Below are positions 6,355 through 13,186 of a DNA stretch of 14,054 bases, one piece after another; positions within the stretch are counted from its first letter, which is position 1; the number at the start of each line of letters is the position of its first letter. Position numbers and translations under genes: made by a program. The stretch is taken from NCBI GenBank assembly GCA_902767235.1, contig CACXGR010000257.1, forward strand, positions 1 through 14,054, written 5' to 3'. The notes under the pieces are model-generated. The model had not been told where the DNA came from. It did no database searches and saw only the letters and a program-made list of their open reading frames with translations. Source of the DNA: an uncultured Lachnospiraceae bacterium. Lineage in GTDB: Bacteria > Bacillota > Clostridia > Lachnospirales > Lachnospiraceae.

Positions 6355-6843
6355 ATGCAGGCAGAAATGAGCACGCTCTGCTATCTGGAGCGGGACAACA
6401 AATATCTGATGCTTCACCGGGTGGTGAAGAAGAACGATGTGAACAAGGACAAATGGATCGGCGTCGGCGGACACTTTGAGCAGGACGAGAGCCCCGACGA
6501 GTGCCTTTTGAGAGAGGTGAAGGAGGAGACGGGCTACACCCTGACTTCCTACCGCTTCAGAGGAATCGTCACCTTTGTCTCCGGAGACGGCGTGACGGAG
6601 TATATGCACCTGTTCACGGCGGACGGATTCGAGGGGACGCCGGCTGCGTGCGACGAGGGCGTCCTGGAGTGGGTGCCCGTCAGCCAGATCGACGACCTCA
6701 ATATCTGGGAGGGGGACAAAATATTCTTCCGCCTTCTGGCGCAGAACGCGCCCTTCTTCTCCCTAAAGCTCGTCTACGACGGAAAAGGCGGGCTGGTGAG
6801 CGCCGTGCTCAACGGCCGGAATATGGACATAGCAGCGCGCTGA
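6355..6843 (+). CDS. MutX/MutT-type NUDIX hydrolase (8-oxo-dGTP diphosphatase-like)
   Basis: This 162-residue protein has a canonical NUDIX box starting at G39: E45, then REVKEETGY (53-61). The flanks LCYLERDNKYLMLHR, DKWIGVGGHFE and EGVLEWVP ... IWEGDK match, from memory, the pneumococcal MutX type of 8-oxo-dGTP diphosphatase. It is also close to the family's usual length of about 155. Enzymes of this kind remove oxidised dGTP from the nucleotide pool, releasing pyrophosphate and preventing A-C mismatches. ATG 6355 has AAGGAG six bases upstream. It is the last gene of the run begun at 5149; a hairpin without a T-tract follows. Fold and family are firm; exact substrate is inferred. Confidence 0.88.
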   Translation: MQAEMSTLCYLERDNKYLMLHRVVKKNDVNKDKWIGVGGHFEQDESPDECLLREVKEETGYTLTSYRFRGIVTFVSGDGVTEYMHLFTADGFEGTPAACDEGVLEWVPVSQIDDLNIWEGDKIFFRLLAQNAPFFSLKLVYDGKGGLVSAVLNGRNMDIAAR

Positions 6844-6869
6844 GAGCCCCCTTTTAGAAAGGGCGGCTC
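6844..6869 (+). other. Hairpin directly after the MutX-type gene
   Basis: GAGCC CCCTTT, a three-base loop, then AAAGGG C GGCTC make an 11-bp stem with one bulged C, starting right after the stop codon. No T-tract follows directly (the nearest TTTT is 12 bases on), so it is a weak terminator or a 3'-end stabiliser. Confidence 0.4.
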
Positions 6870-6882
6870 CAGCGCTTGAGGT

Positions 6883-6909
6883 TTTACAGGTAAGGAACAA
6901 GTATATATT
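6883..6909 (+). promoter_or_regulatory. Possible promoter for the aldo/keto reductase gene
   Basis: TTTACA (6883-6888) and TATATT (6904-6909) are separated by 15 bases. TATTAC two bases further on would give 17. Either arrangement is imperfect. Confidence 0.35.
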
Positions 6910-6929
6910 ACGTCAGAACGGAGGATACT

Positions 6930-8063
6930 ATGAGTTTATTGGATACGCCCAAACTGGGATTCGGCCTGATGCGCCTTCCCGTCATGCCCGGCGAGCCGGA
7001 CACCATTGATATTGAACAGACCAAAAAGATGGTGGATATGTTCATGGAGGCGGGCCTGACCTATTTTGACACCGCATTTGTATACGGCAAGGACGGCGCC
7101 TCGGAGAAGGCCGCCAAGGCCGCGCTGGTGGACCGCTACCCCAGGGACAGCTATACGCTGGCCACCAAGATCAACGCCTTTTTGATGGCCCGAAACGAGG
7201 AGGAGTGCAAGAGACAGTTCCGGATCAGCCTGGAGAGGACGGGCGCGGGATATTTTGACTTCTATCTTCTGCACGCGCTCCAGACCAACAATTACAAAAA
7301 GTATGACGAGTACGGCATCTGGGACTACGTGAAGGGACTCAAGGAGGAAGGCCTGGTCAAGCACTACGGCTTCTCCTTCCACGCGACGCCGCAGCTTCTC
7401 GAAGAGATCCTGATGGCGCATCCCGACGTCGACTTTGTGCAGCTGCAGATCAACTACGCGGACTGGGAGAACCCCTCCGTCACGTCCAGGGCCAACTACG
7501 AAGTGGCCAGAAAGCACGGCGTCCCGATCGTGGTCATGGAGCCCGTCAAGGGCGGCACACTGGCTAACCCGCCGATGAGCGTGCAGAAGATCCTGAAAGA
7601 GGCGGATCCGAACGCATCCCTTCCTTCCTGGGCGATCCGCTTCGTGGCGTCGCTGCCCGGGATCCTGACGGTGCTGAGCGGCATGTCCAATGTCGAGCAG
7701 ATGAAGGACAACCTCTCCTACATGAAGCCGGATGCCTTCCGGCCGCTCAGCGATGCGGAGCAGAAAGTCATCGAGAGGGCGCAGGCGGCGCTGGCTGCCA
7801 TTCCGTCCATTCCCTGCACGGGCTGCAGCTACTGCGCGCCGGGATGTCCCATGAACATTCCGATCCCCGATATCTTCTCCGCCCGCAACAAGCAGATGAT
7901 CTTCGGTCTCACGGAGCGGGGACAGAGCGAATACGACCGCGCCGTGACAGGCAGGGGCAAGGCCTCCGACTGCATCGCGTGCGGACAGTGCGAAGGAGCA
8001 TGTCCTCAGAGGATCCATATCATTGAGAGACTTAAGGAATGCGCACAGGCATTTGAGGGATAA
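6930..8063 (+). CDS. Aldo/keto reductase with C-terminal two [4Fe-4S] ferredoxin domain
   Basis: This 377-residue protein has an aldo/keto reductase TIM barrel (about 5-275) with the catalytic set D47, Y52, K80 and H115, seen in FDTAFVYG, LATK and LLHALQ. A bacterial-type ferredoxin tail follows with two clusters, CTGCSYCAPGCP (296-307) and CIACGQCEGACP (348-359), both CxxCxxCxxxCP. This arrangement (COG1453-like) is common in anaerobes and should reduce or oxidise a carbonyl or alcohol with electron exchange to ferredoxin as well as, or instead of, NADPH. The substrate is not predictable. GGAGG lies five bases before ATG 6930. The next gene starts 21 bases after the stop. It is cytoplasmic, with no signal or membrane segment. 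Confidence 0.93.
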   Translation: MSLLDTPKLGFGLMRLPVMPGEPDTIDIEQTKKMVDMFMEAGLTYFDTAFVYGKDGASEKAAKAALVDRYPRDSYTLATKINAFLMARNEEECKRQFRISLERTGAGYFDFYLLHALQTNNYKKYDEYGIWDYVKGLKEEGLVKHYGFSFHATPQLLEEILMAHPDVDFVQLQINYADWENPSVTSRANYEVARKHGVPIVVMEPVKGGTLANPPMSVQKILKEADPNASLPSWAIRFVASLPGILTVLSGMSNVEQMKDNLSYMKPDAFRPLSDAEQKVIERAQAALAAIPSIPCTGCSYCAPGCPMNIPIPDIFSARNKQMIFGLTERGQSEYDRAVTGRGKASDCIACGQCEGACPQRIHIIERLKECAQAFEG

Positions 8064-8084
8064 ATAACAGGATAAGCACATTAT

Positions 8085-8927
8085 ATGATCGATCACGAAA
8101 AAAAGAAAAACGGCGCCGGCGCCCTGCTGGCCGCCGGAATTCTGGCGGCGGCGATCGCCGGCGCCCTGATCCCGGCGGGCATGACCGGCGGCGCGCCGTC
8201 TGCAGCAGAAAACACAGAACAGGCCGCAGCGGAAAATGAGCGCGACAGCACACTCGGGGAAAGAATAAAAAAGGACGGCGAATACATCTCGGACGTCCTG
8301 GAGCCCGCCGGCAGAGAGGGATATACAAGCAAGGAGCTCCTGCTCATCAATCCCTGGCATCTCTTGCCGGAGGATTACGAGGCGGAGCTGGAGGATGTGG
8401 AGTACGGGCACCGGATGGATGCGTGTGCGGCGGAGCATCTTCGGGATATGCTCGCGGACTGCCGGGAGGCGGGTTATTCGCCCCTGATCTGCAGCTCCTA
8501 CAGAGACCGCAGCAAGCAGGAAGTGCTCTTCCAGAGCGATGTGAGAAAGTTTATGTACCGCGGATACTCCGAGGAGGAGGCCGTCCGTGAGACCGCCCAA
8601 AACGTGGCCGTCCCGGGGTCGAGCGAGCACGAGGCCGGACTGGCGGCGGACATCGTCTATGTCGGGCACCAGGTGCTCGATGAGAGCCAGGAACAGAACG
8701 ATACGCAGCAGTGGCTCATGGAACACTGCATGGAATACGGCTTTATCCTGCGCTATCCGCGGGACAAGCAGGATATCACCGGGATCACCTATGAGCCCTG
8801 GCATTACCGGTATGTGGGAGAAGACGCCGCCCGGGAGATCATGTCCCGCGGCATCTGCCTGGAGGAGTACCTGGGCGTCATAGACAAGGATTCGCCCGCC
8901 CTGCCCCTGCAGGCGGAGGAAGATTGA
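8085..8927 (+). CDS. Membrane-anchored D-alanyl-D-alanine carboxypeptidase, VanY/DdcB type (M15B)
   Basis: This 280-residue protein starts with a short lysine-rich cytoplasmic piece and one hydrophobic segment (about 11-33, an uncleaved anchor or signal). A low-complexity Ala/Glu stalk follows to about 55. The M15B peptidase domain lies at about 90-265. Its zinc and catalytic motifs are SSYRD (137-141), SSEHEAGLAAD (179-189: H182 and D189 zinc ligands) and EPWHYRY (237-243: E237 catalytic, H240 zinc). Such enzymes act outside the membrane and remove the last D-Ala from peptidoglycan stem peptides. VanY names the vancomycin-linked version, but nothing here (no vanHAX, no VanRS) points to resistance. 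The ribosome site is weak (AGGA 12 bases before ATG), so translation may be coupled to the upstream gene. Confidence 0.92.
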   Translation: MIDHEKKKNGAGALLAAGILAAAIAGALIPAGMTGGAPSAAENTEQAAAENERDSTLGERIKKDGEYISDVLEPAGREGYTSKELLLINPWHLLPEDYEAELEDVEYGHRMDACAAEHLRDMLADCREAGYSPLICSSYRDRSKQEVLFQSDVRKFMYRGYSEEEAVRETAQNVAVPGSSEHEAGLAADIVYVGHQVLDESQEQNDTQQWLMEHCMEYGFILRYPRDKQDITGITYEPWHYRYVGEDAAREIMSRGICLEEYLGVIDKDSPALPLQAEED

Positions 8928-8944
8928 TCGGGAGTGGCCAAAAT

Positions 8945-9430
8945 ATGGAAAAAGGCAGTAACAGCGGCAGATACGGCGGGACAGACTACGAACTGATGGG
9001 TCTGCAGATGGAGAGCCTGATGGAGCAGGACAGAAACTGGCTCCCGGTGCTCAGCAATGCATCCGCGGTGCTGATGACTTCAATGGAATCGGTGAACTGG
9101 GCGGGCTTCTATATTTTGCGGGCGGACAGGCTGGTGCTGGGACCTTTTCAGGGGCGCCCGGCCTGCATCCACATAGAGATCGGCAGAGGCGTCTGCGGCA
9201 CAGCGGCGCAGCGCAGGAAGACGCTGGTTGTGGAAGATGTCCATCAGTTTCCCGGACACATTGCGTGCGACAGCGCATCGCGCTCGGAGATCGTCGTACC
9301 GATCTTTGACGGGGACAGGGTGGCCGGCGTCCTCGACATCGACAGCCCCGAGGAGGGCCGCTTCTCAGACAGAGACAGAGAAGGGCTGGAGGGATTTGTC
9401 AGAGCGCTGGAGGCACACATAGAGTGGTGA
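8945..9430 (+). CDS. msrC: Free methionine-R-sulfoxide reductase (GAF-fold fRMsr)
   Basis: This 161-residue protein is a single GAF domain with the three cysteines of E. coli MsrC: C74 in RPACIHI, C84 in RGVCGTAA and C108 in HIACDSAS. The 10 and 24 residue spacing is the same as in the E. coli enzyme. The segments VEDVHQFPGHIACD, SEIVVP and GVLDIDSP are family hallmarks. It reduces free L-methionine-R-sulfoxide to methionine in the cytoplasm, with thioredoxin as the usual reductant. ATG 8945 has GGGAG ten bases upstream. A TTG at 8924, overlapping the upstream stop and with GGAGG four bases before it, would add seven residues and cannot be excluded. It is the last gene of the run, followed by a terminator-like hairpin. 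Confidence 0.94.
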   Translation: MEKGSNSGRYGGTDYELMGLQMESLMEQDRNWLPVLSNASAVLMTSMESVNWAGFYILRADRLVLGPFQGRPACIHIEIGRGVCGTAAQRRKTLVVEDVHQFPGHIACDSASRSEIVVPIFDGDRVAGVLDIDSPEEGRFSDRDREGLEGFVRALEAHIEW

Positions 9431-9473
9431 TCATCCGGCAAATCCCGGGAATTGCGCTGTCAGGATGATTTTT
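9430..9473 (+). terminator. Terminator-like hairpin after msrC
   Basis: ATCATCC (9430-9436) pairs with GGATGAT (9463-9469), and TTTTT runs through 9469-9473. The loop can fold again as GCAA-A-TCCC/GGGA-A-TTGC (9438-9455). The stem is only moderately stable. Confidence 0.5.
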
Positions 9474-9501
9474 GACACGCAATGTGGTAAATTGTTAAAT
9501 A
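9472..9501 (+). promoter_or_regulatory. Promoter for ppaC
   Basis: A consensus TTGACA (9472-9477) is followed after 18 bases by TGT-TAAATA (-10 at 9496-9501), but that would put +1 at about 9508, inside the ribosome site. An overlapping extended -10, TGG-TAAATT (9485-9493), would start at about 9500 and keep the full AGGGAGG. The promoter region is clear; which element is used is not. Confidence 0.5.
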
Positions 9502-9517
9502 TAGGGAGGTAACGCAT

Positions 9518-11155
9518 ATGGATCAAAACCGCGTATACGTTACGGGCCATAAACATCCGGATACGGATTCCGTGGCCTCTGCAATAGGATATGCATTTTA
9601 TAAAAGGGCAAACGGGATCAAGGCCGTCCCCTGCCGCCTCGGGAAGCTCAGCGCAGAGACCAAATATCTGCTCAAACGCTTTGGATTTGAACAGCCGATG
9701 CTCCTTGAGGACGCACGTTTTAAGCTGGGCGAGATTGACCTGGACGAACCGGTTTCGATCGCCCCGGATAAGACGCTCAGAGAGGCTATACAGATCCTGC
9801 AGAAGAACAACAGGCAGATCTGCGGGGTCGTGAATAAAGAGGGAAAACTCCTGGGCATCGTCACGCGAAGCGATGCGGCAGACATTTCCATGGGCGATAC
9901 GGACAGCACCTCCAAGCTGCTGCAGGGCACACCGCCCGAGTGCATCAGCAAGGCGATCGACGGAAGGATCATCTACAACGATCCCCTGACCCACATCAAC
10001 GGCAAAGTCGGCGTCATCCCCATGACGAGCATGGGCCTGGATCAGTTTGACGTAAAGGAGCGGATCGTCATCACCGGCGACGACCCCAAGGCCCAGGAGG
10101 ACCTGATCCGCAGGGGCGCGGGCGTCCTGATCGTCGTGCGCGCAGAGAGTATCGCACCCAATGTCATTGAAGTGGCCAAAGAATACCACTGCTCCGTGAT
10201 CATCTCGGGACACGGCACGATGAACACGTCGAGATATGTCTATTTTGCCCCGAGGGTGTCTTCGATCATGACCGACAAGCCGGTGAAGTTCTACGCATCG
10301 GAGCTGGTGGAGGACGCGGGGCGCAAGATGCTGCGCAGCCGTTTCCACGCCTATCCGGTCATCGATGACAACGAAAAGCTTCTGGGATATGTATCCAGAT
10401 ACCACGTCATGAACACGGGCAGCAAAAAACTGATCCTGGTGGATCACAACGAATTCGCCCAGTCGGTCAAGGGCATCGAGAAGGCGGAGGTTCTGGAGGT
10501 CATCGATCACCACAGGATCAACGACTTTTCCACCAACCGGCCGGTCGCTTTCCGAAACGAGATCATCGGAAGCTCAGCCACCATCGTGGCCACGATCTTC
10601 AGAGAGAACCAGATCCCGCTGCCCAAGAACCTGGCGGGACTGATCCTGGGCGCGATCCTTTCCGACACGCTCAAATTCCAGTCGCCCACGACGACGCCCA
10701 AGGACATCGCGACGGCGCAGTTCCTGGCAGGGATCGCCGGCCTGGACATCGACGAGTTCGCCATGGACATGTTCTCTGTCAGCGCCAATATCAAGGGCAA
10801 AACAGTGAGCGAACTGCTCAATCAGGACATCAAGTTCTTCAACATCGATGGCTGCAAGACGATGATCTCCCAGGTCATCGTTACGTCGGCGGACACCGCG
10901 AGAGCGATGGAACATCAGGTCCAGGACATTCTCGATACATTCACGAAGAAAAAGGGACTGGATCTCTGCCTCATGGTCTTCACCAGCATCCTGGAGAACG
11001 GGTCCGTGGTCTACGCCTCGGGCGACAAGGCCATGTGGGCCTTCGAGGCCTTCCCCAACAAGCCGGGCGAGACGAGGACGCTGCAGACAGGCATGCTCTC
11101 GAGAAAATCGCAGATCCTGCCCAGGCTCACAGCGGTCGTGCAGAAGTATTCATGA
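9518..11155 (+). CDS. ppaC: Manganese-dependent inorganic pyrophosphatase with CBS and DRTGG domains
   Basis: This 545-residue protein is a family II (DHH/DHHA2) pyrophosphatase with a regulatory insert. The DHH part opens with GHKHPDTDS (10-18; metal ligands H13, D15, D17) and continues after the insert with VDHNE (308-312), DHH (330-332) and LSDT (381-384). The DHHA2 part ends with SRKSQ (528-532), which binds pyrophosphate. The insert holds CBS 1 (about 70-130), a DRTGG domain (about 140-245) and CBS 2 (about 250-305). CBS inserts of this kind bind adenine nucleotides in studied clostridial enzymes, with AMP/ADP inhibiting and ATP or diadenosine polyphosphates activating. The enzyme splits PPi to phosphate in the cytoplasm. 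ATG 9518 has AGGGAGG eight bases upstream. The full length is intact. Confidence 0.96.
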   Translation: MDQNRVYVTGHKHPDTDSVASAIGYAFYKRANGIKAVPCRLGKLSAETKYLLKRFGFEQPMLLEDARFKLGEIDLDEPVSIAPDKTLREAIQILQKNNRQICGVVNKEGKLLGIVTRSDAADISMGDTDSTSKLLQGTPPECISKAIDGRIIYNDPLTHINGKVGVIPMTSMGLDQFDVKERIVITGDDPKAQEDLIRRGAGVLIVVRAESIAPNVIEVAKEYHCSVIISGHGTMNTSRYVYFAPRVSSIMTDKPVKFYASELVEDAGRKMLRSRFHAYPVIDDNEKLLGYVSRYHVMNTGSKKLILVDHNEFAQSVKGIEKAEVLEVIDHHRINDFSTNRPVAFRNEIIGSSATIVATIFRENQIPLPKNLAGLILGAILSDTLKFQSPTTTPKDIATAQFLAGIAGLDIDEFAMDMFSVSANIKGKTVSELLNQDIKFFNIDGCKTMISQVIVTSADTARAMEHQVQDILDTFTKKKGLDLCLMVFTSILENGSVVYASGDKAMWAFEAFPNKPGETRTLQTGMLSRKSQILPRLTAVVQKYS

Positions 11156-11193
11156 GGGTCTATCCATTCAGAAGATGAGAGGAAGGGGTAAAT

Positions 11194-11736
11194 ATGTCTT
11201 TTTGGGAAGAATTGGGACAGAGGATCACACAGGGTAGCCAGGGCGCTCTGCAGAAGACCAAGGCGATCGCCGGCGTCGTGACCATGAACGCTGACATCTC
11301 CGATTCCAAGAGGAAGATCAGAGATCTGTACGAGGAGCTCGGAAAGATGCTCGTCGAGGAAGCGTTCGCAGACCTCACGGCAGGCCGGATCAGCGAAGCG
11401 CTCGAGGCGGACAAGGCAGACAGCCTCAAAAGAGAGATCGACTTCAAGGACTGGAAGGAGGTTCTCACGAAAGTGATGTACATCAAATCCGAGGAGGAAG
11501 TGATCGCCATCAACGAAGAAAAGATCCGCGAGTTCACGGAGGAAGAGAGATGCCCTTCCTGCGGCAGGAAAGTCAACAAGGGCATGACCTTCTGCCCGGA
11601 TTGCGGCGCAAAGCTCATCCGTCCCAAAGAGGAGGCGGACGGCGCCGATGAGGCGGCAAAAGCAGCAGCCGCGGATGCGGCAAAGGCAGCGGCCGCGGAT
11701 GCGGCGAAAGCAGCGGACCAGGCTGCAGAACAGTGA
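11194..11736 (+). CDS. Zinc-ribbon protein with Ala-rich repeat tail
   Basis: This 180-residue protein is not a named family to me. It has an amphipathic, helical N-terminal region (about 1-115, rich in E/K), then a zinc ribbon CPSCGRKVNKGMTFCPDCGAKL (two CxxC pairs 15 residues apart, starting at about residue 119). The tail reads AAKAAAAD twice, then AAKAADQA, encoded by 24-base tandem repeats. Many Firmicutes have similar small helix-plus-zinc-ribbon proteins of unknown role, often next to small membrane proteins. There is no signal peptide or membrane segment. AGGAAGGGG lies five bases before ATG 11194. The gene is 38 bases downstream of ppaC with no terminator between, so co-transcription is likely, and the small membrane protein gene follows after 16 bases. 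Confidence 0.85.
   Translation: MSFWEELGQRITQGSQGALQKTKAIAGVVTMNADISDSKRKIRDLYEELGKMLVEEAFADLTAGRISEALEADKADSLKREIDFKDWKEVLTKVMYIKSEEEVIAINEEKIREFTEEERCPSCGRKVNKGMTFCPDCGAKLIRPKEEADGADEAAKAAAADAAKAAAADAAKAADQAAEQ
11653..11724 (+). repeat. 24-bp tandem repeat, three units, in the zinc-ribbon gene
   Basis: The units are 11653-11676, 11677-11700 and a diverged 11701-11724. Units 1 and 2 differ at only two bases. Because 24 is a multiple of three, copy-number changes would keep the frame and only lengthen or shorten the Ala/Lys tail. Confidence 0.75.
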
Positions 11737-11752
11737 TCATGGAGGTATTACA

Positions 11753-11878
11753 ATGGATTTTGGAGTGATCGTAGCAATTTCGTGCTTTGCGCTTTCTTCA
11801 CTGCTGGTAGTCCTGATCGGGATCGTCTCAGCGGTTTCGGCGGTGACCGGAATTAAGAGCAATAACGACGAGGATTAA
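11753..11878 (+). CDS. 41-residue single-pass membrane protein
   Basis: This small protein, MDFGVIVAISCF to TGIKSNNDED, has one long hydrophobic segment (about 4-32) and a short charged tail. GGAGG lies seven bases before ATG 11753, a strong start. It is 16 bases after the zinc-ribbon gene and just before the terminator, so it looks like a real last gene of that transcript and not chance. I do not recognise a family. Pairing with the zinc-ribbon protein suggests a membrane partner for it, which is inference only. Confidence 0.72.
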   Translation: MDFGVIVAISCFALSSLLVVLIGIVSAVSAVTGIKSNNDED

Positions 11879-11881
11879 GAA

Positions 11882-11912
11882 AAACGGGGCTGACGCAATG
11901 TCAGCCCCGTTT
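11882..11912. terminator. Bidirectional intrinsic terminator
   Basis: A perfect 13-bp stem, AAACGGGGCTGAC (11882-11894) with GTCAGCCCCGTTT (11900-11912), has a five-base loop. On the plus strand it is followed by TTTATATT. On the minus strand it is followed by GTTTTTCTT, the better T-tract. It serves the plus operon ending at 11878 and the minus gene ending at 11959. Confidence 0.9.
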
Positions 11913-11958
11913 ATATTCGGAAGCAGCGATCTTGTTTGGTCACAAGCTGTCAATTGGC

Positions 11959-13044
11959 TCAGTCCAGTTTCATATCCCCGTCCTTGATCCAGCCGATCCT
12001 GCGGAGCGGGACTGCGATCAGGGGCGTGAGGACGGCGGGAAGGACAAAGGAGATCAGGATCAGGCCGATCCAGTCCATGGCTGTGATGGAGGCCTTGCTG
12101 CCGGCGGCCACATCGGCGACCCAGCCGGCGTATACGCCGATCTGTCCGACCAGACCGCAGGTGCCCATGCCGGATGCGACGGCGCTGGCGGGATCATTCA
12201 TCATCAGGCGGAATACGCAGGTAGCGATGGGACCTGTGATGGCGGATGTCACGATCGGGGGGATCCAGATCTTGGGGTTCTTGACGATATTGCCCATCTG
12301 CAGCATGGATGTGCCGATTCCCTGGGAGACCAGGCCGCCCAGGCCGTTCTCCTGAAAGGACATGACGGCAAATCCGACCATCTGCGCGCAGCAGCCCGCG
12401 ACGGCGGCGCCGCCGGCCAGACCGGTGAGCCCCAGAGCGGCGCAGATCGCCGCGGAGGAAATAGGCAGGGTCAGCGCCATACCGATGACGACGGAAACGA
12501 TGATGCCCATCAGGAAGGGCTGCAGGTCCGTTGCCCACATGATGACCGAACCGATGCTGGAGGCCGCGGTTCCGATCGCGGGAGCGATCAGGGCGGCAAG
12601 CCCGACACCGACCAGGATCGTGACCAGAGGCGTTACCAGAATGTCGACCTTTGTCTCTTTGGAAACGGCTTTGCCGAATTCAGCGGCGATGACTGCGATG
12701 AAGAGAACAGCGAGCGGGCCGCCGGCGCCGCTGCCGCCGCTGAGTGTTGTGCTGCCCAGCGCATTGGCCGCATGTCCGACCGTAGCCAGAGAGAAGAGCA
12801 CGAGCGGAGGTGCCTGCAGGGCGTAACCGATCGCGACAGCCATGGCTGCGCCGCTCATGGATGATGCGTACCCGCCGCAGGTGCTCAGCGCTTCGATATG
12901 GAGCTGGGTCCCCAAAGTGTTCAGGATCGTTCCGATCAGGAGCGATGCAAAAAGTCCCTGCGCCATGGCGCCGAGTGCATCAATGCCGTAGCGCTTGGCG
13001 GAGATCACGATATTCTTCCTTTTAAGGAATTCTTTGAAATTCAT
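11959..13044 (-). CDS. PfoR-like EIIC-type membrane protein (PTS_EIIC_2 family)
   Basis: This 361-residue protein is an integral membrane protein with about eight to ten hydrophobic segments, rich in Gly/Ala. Segments such as MAQGLFASLLIGTI, EFGKAVSKETKVDILVTP, MWATDLQPFLMGI, MALTLPISSAAIC, CCAQMVGFAVMSF and KNPKIWIPPI are characteristic of the PfoR / PTS_EIIC_2 group (COG3641). PfoR was named from the perfringolysin locus of Clostridium perfringens, but the substrate of the family is not established. No EIIA or EIIB partner is seen here. The start is ATG 13044 with AGGAAAGG seven bases upstream; an upstream ATG at 13113 would begin inside the operator-like region. It lies 142 bases downstream of niaR and has its own promoter. 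It ends at the shared bidirectional terminator. Confidence 0.88.
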   Translation of the reverse strand: MNFKEFLKRKNIVISAKRYGIDALGAMAQGLFASLLIGTILNTLGTQLHIEALSTCGGYASSMSGAAMAVAIGYALQAPPLVLFSLATVGHAANALGSTTLSGGSGAGGPLAVLFIAVIAAEFGKAVSKETKVDILVTPLVTILVGVGLAALIAPAIGTAASSIGSVIMWATDLQPFLMGIIVSVVIGMALTLPISSAAICAALGLTGLAGGAAVAGCCAQMVGFAVMSFQENGLGGLVSQGIGTSMLQMGNIVKNPKIWIPPIVTSAITGPIATCVFRLMMNDPASAVASGMGTCGLVGQIGVYAGWVADVAAGSKASITAMDWIGLILISFVLPAVLTPLIAVPLRRIGWIKDGDMKLD

Positions 13045-13094
13045 TCTTTTGCCTTTCCTCTTTCTTGCTTCTGTCAGTACTGTATAATGCGTAC

Positions 13095-13121
13095 TTGACA
13101 GGTGTCTTGACACATCGTGTG
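13095..13121. promoter_or_regulatory. Clustered GACA/TGTC inverted repeats, possible NiaR operator
   Basis: Three short inverted repeats overlap: GACA-GG-TGTC (13097-13106), GTGTC-TT-GACAC (13102-13113) and CACA-TCG-TGTG (13111-13121). They cover about -5 to +20 relative to the predicted start of the EIIC-like gene, a repressor position. Assignment to NiaR rests on the adjacent niaR gene and is not proven. Confidence 0.45.
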
Positions 13122-13122
13122 T

Positions 13123-13151
13123 ATTATTGATGAAAGCAGAGGTTTTGTCAA
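13123..13151 (-). promoter_or_regulatory. Sigma-A promoter of the PfoR-like gene
   Basis: On the minus strand a consensus TTGACA (13151-13146), 17 bases and AATAAT (13128-13123, five of six matches). The predicted +1 is about 13116, giving a leader of about 72 bases. Confidence 0.65.
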
Positions 13152-13186
13152 TACTTTATCAATATTTTCGGCAGATCAGCCGGCCA

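Noticed and set aside
6844..6869. Intrinsic terminator after the MutX-type gene
   Set aside because: The stem is strong but no T-tract follows directly, so I list it only as a hairpin.
6936..8804. Long minus-strand open frame opposite the aldo/keto reductase and carboxypeptidase genes
   Set aside because: Both plus-strand genes have catalytic motifs and good starts. The antisense translation is low-complexity and unlike any family.
8085..8927. Vancomycin resistance gene (vanY)
   Set aside because: The domain is VanY-like, but there are no vanHAX or VanRS genes nearby; a housekeeping cell-wall role is more likely.
11653..11724. CRISPR-like repeat
   Set aside because: Units are tandem without spacers and lie in frame inside a coding gene.
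11932..12864. Plus-strand open frame opposite the PfoR-like gene
   Set aside because: Its Gly/Asp-rich translation is a codon shadow of the Gly/Ala-rich membrane protein.
13083..13088. Perfect plus-strand TATAAT
   Set aside because: No proper -35 and no plus-strand gene downstream before 13980, with niaR on the other strand between.
13095..13128. Two plus-strand TTGACA copies as -35 elements
   Set aside because: The nearest -10-like sequence is 9 or 21 bases away and no plus-strand gene follows; the bases fit better as inverted-repeat operator halves.
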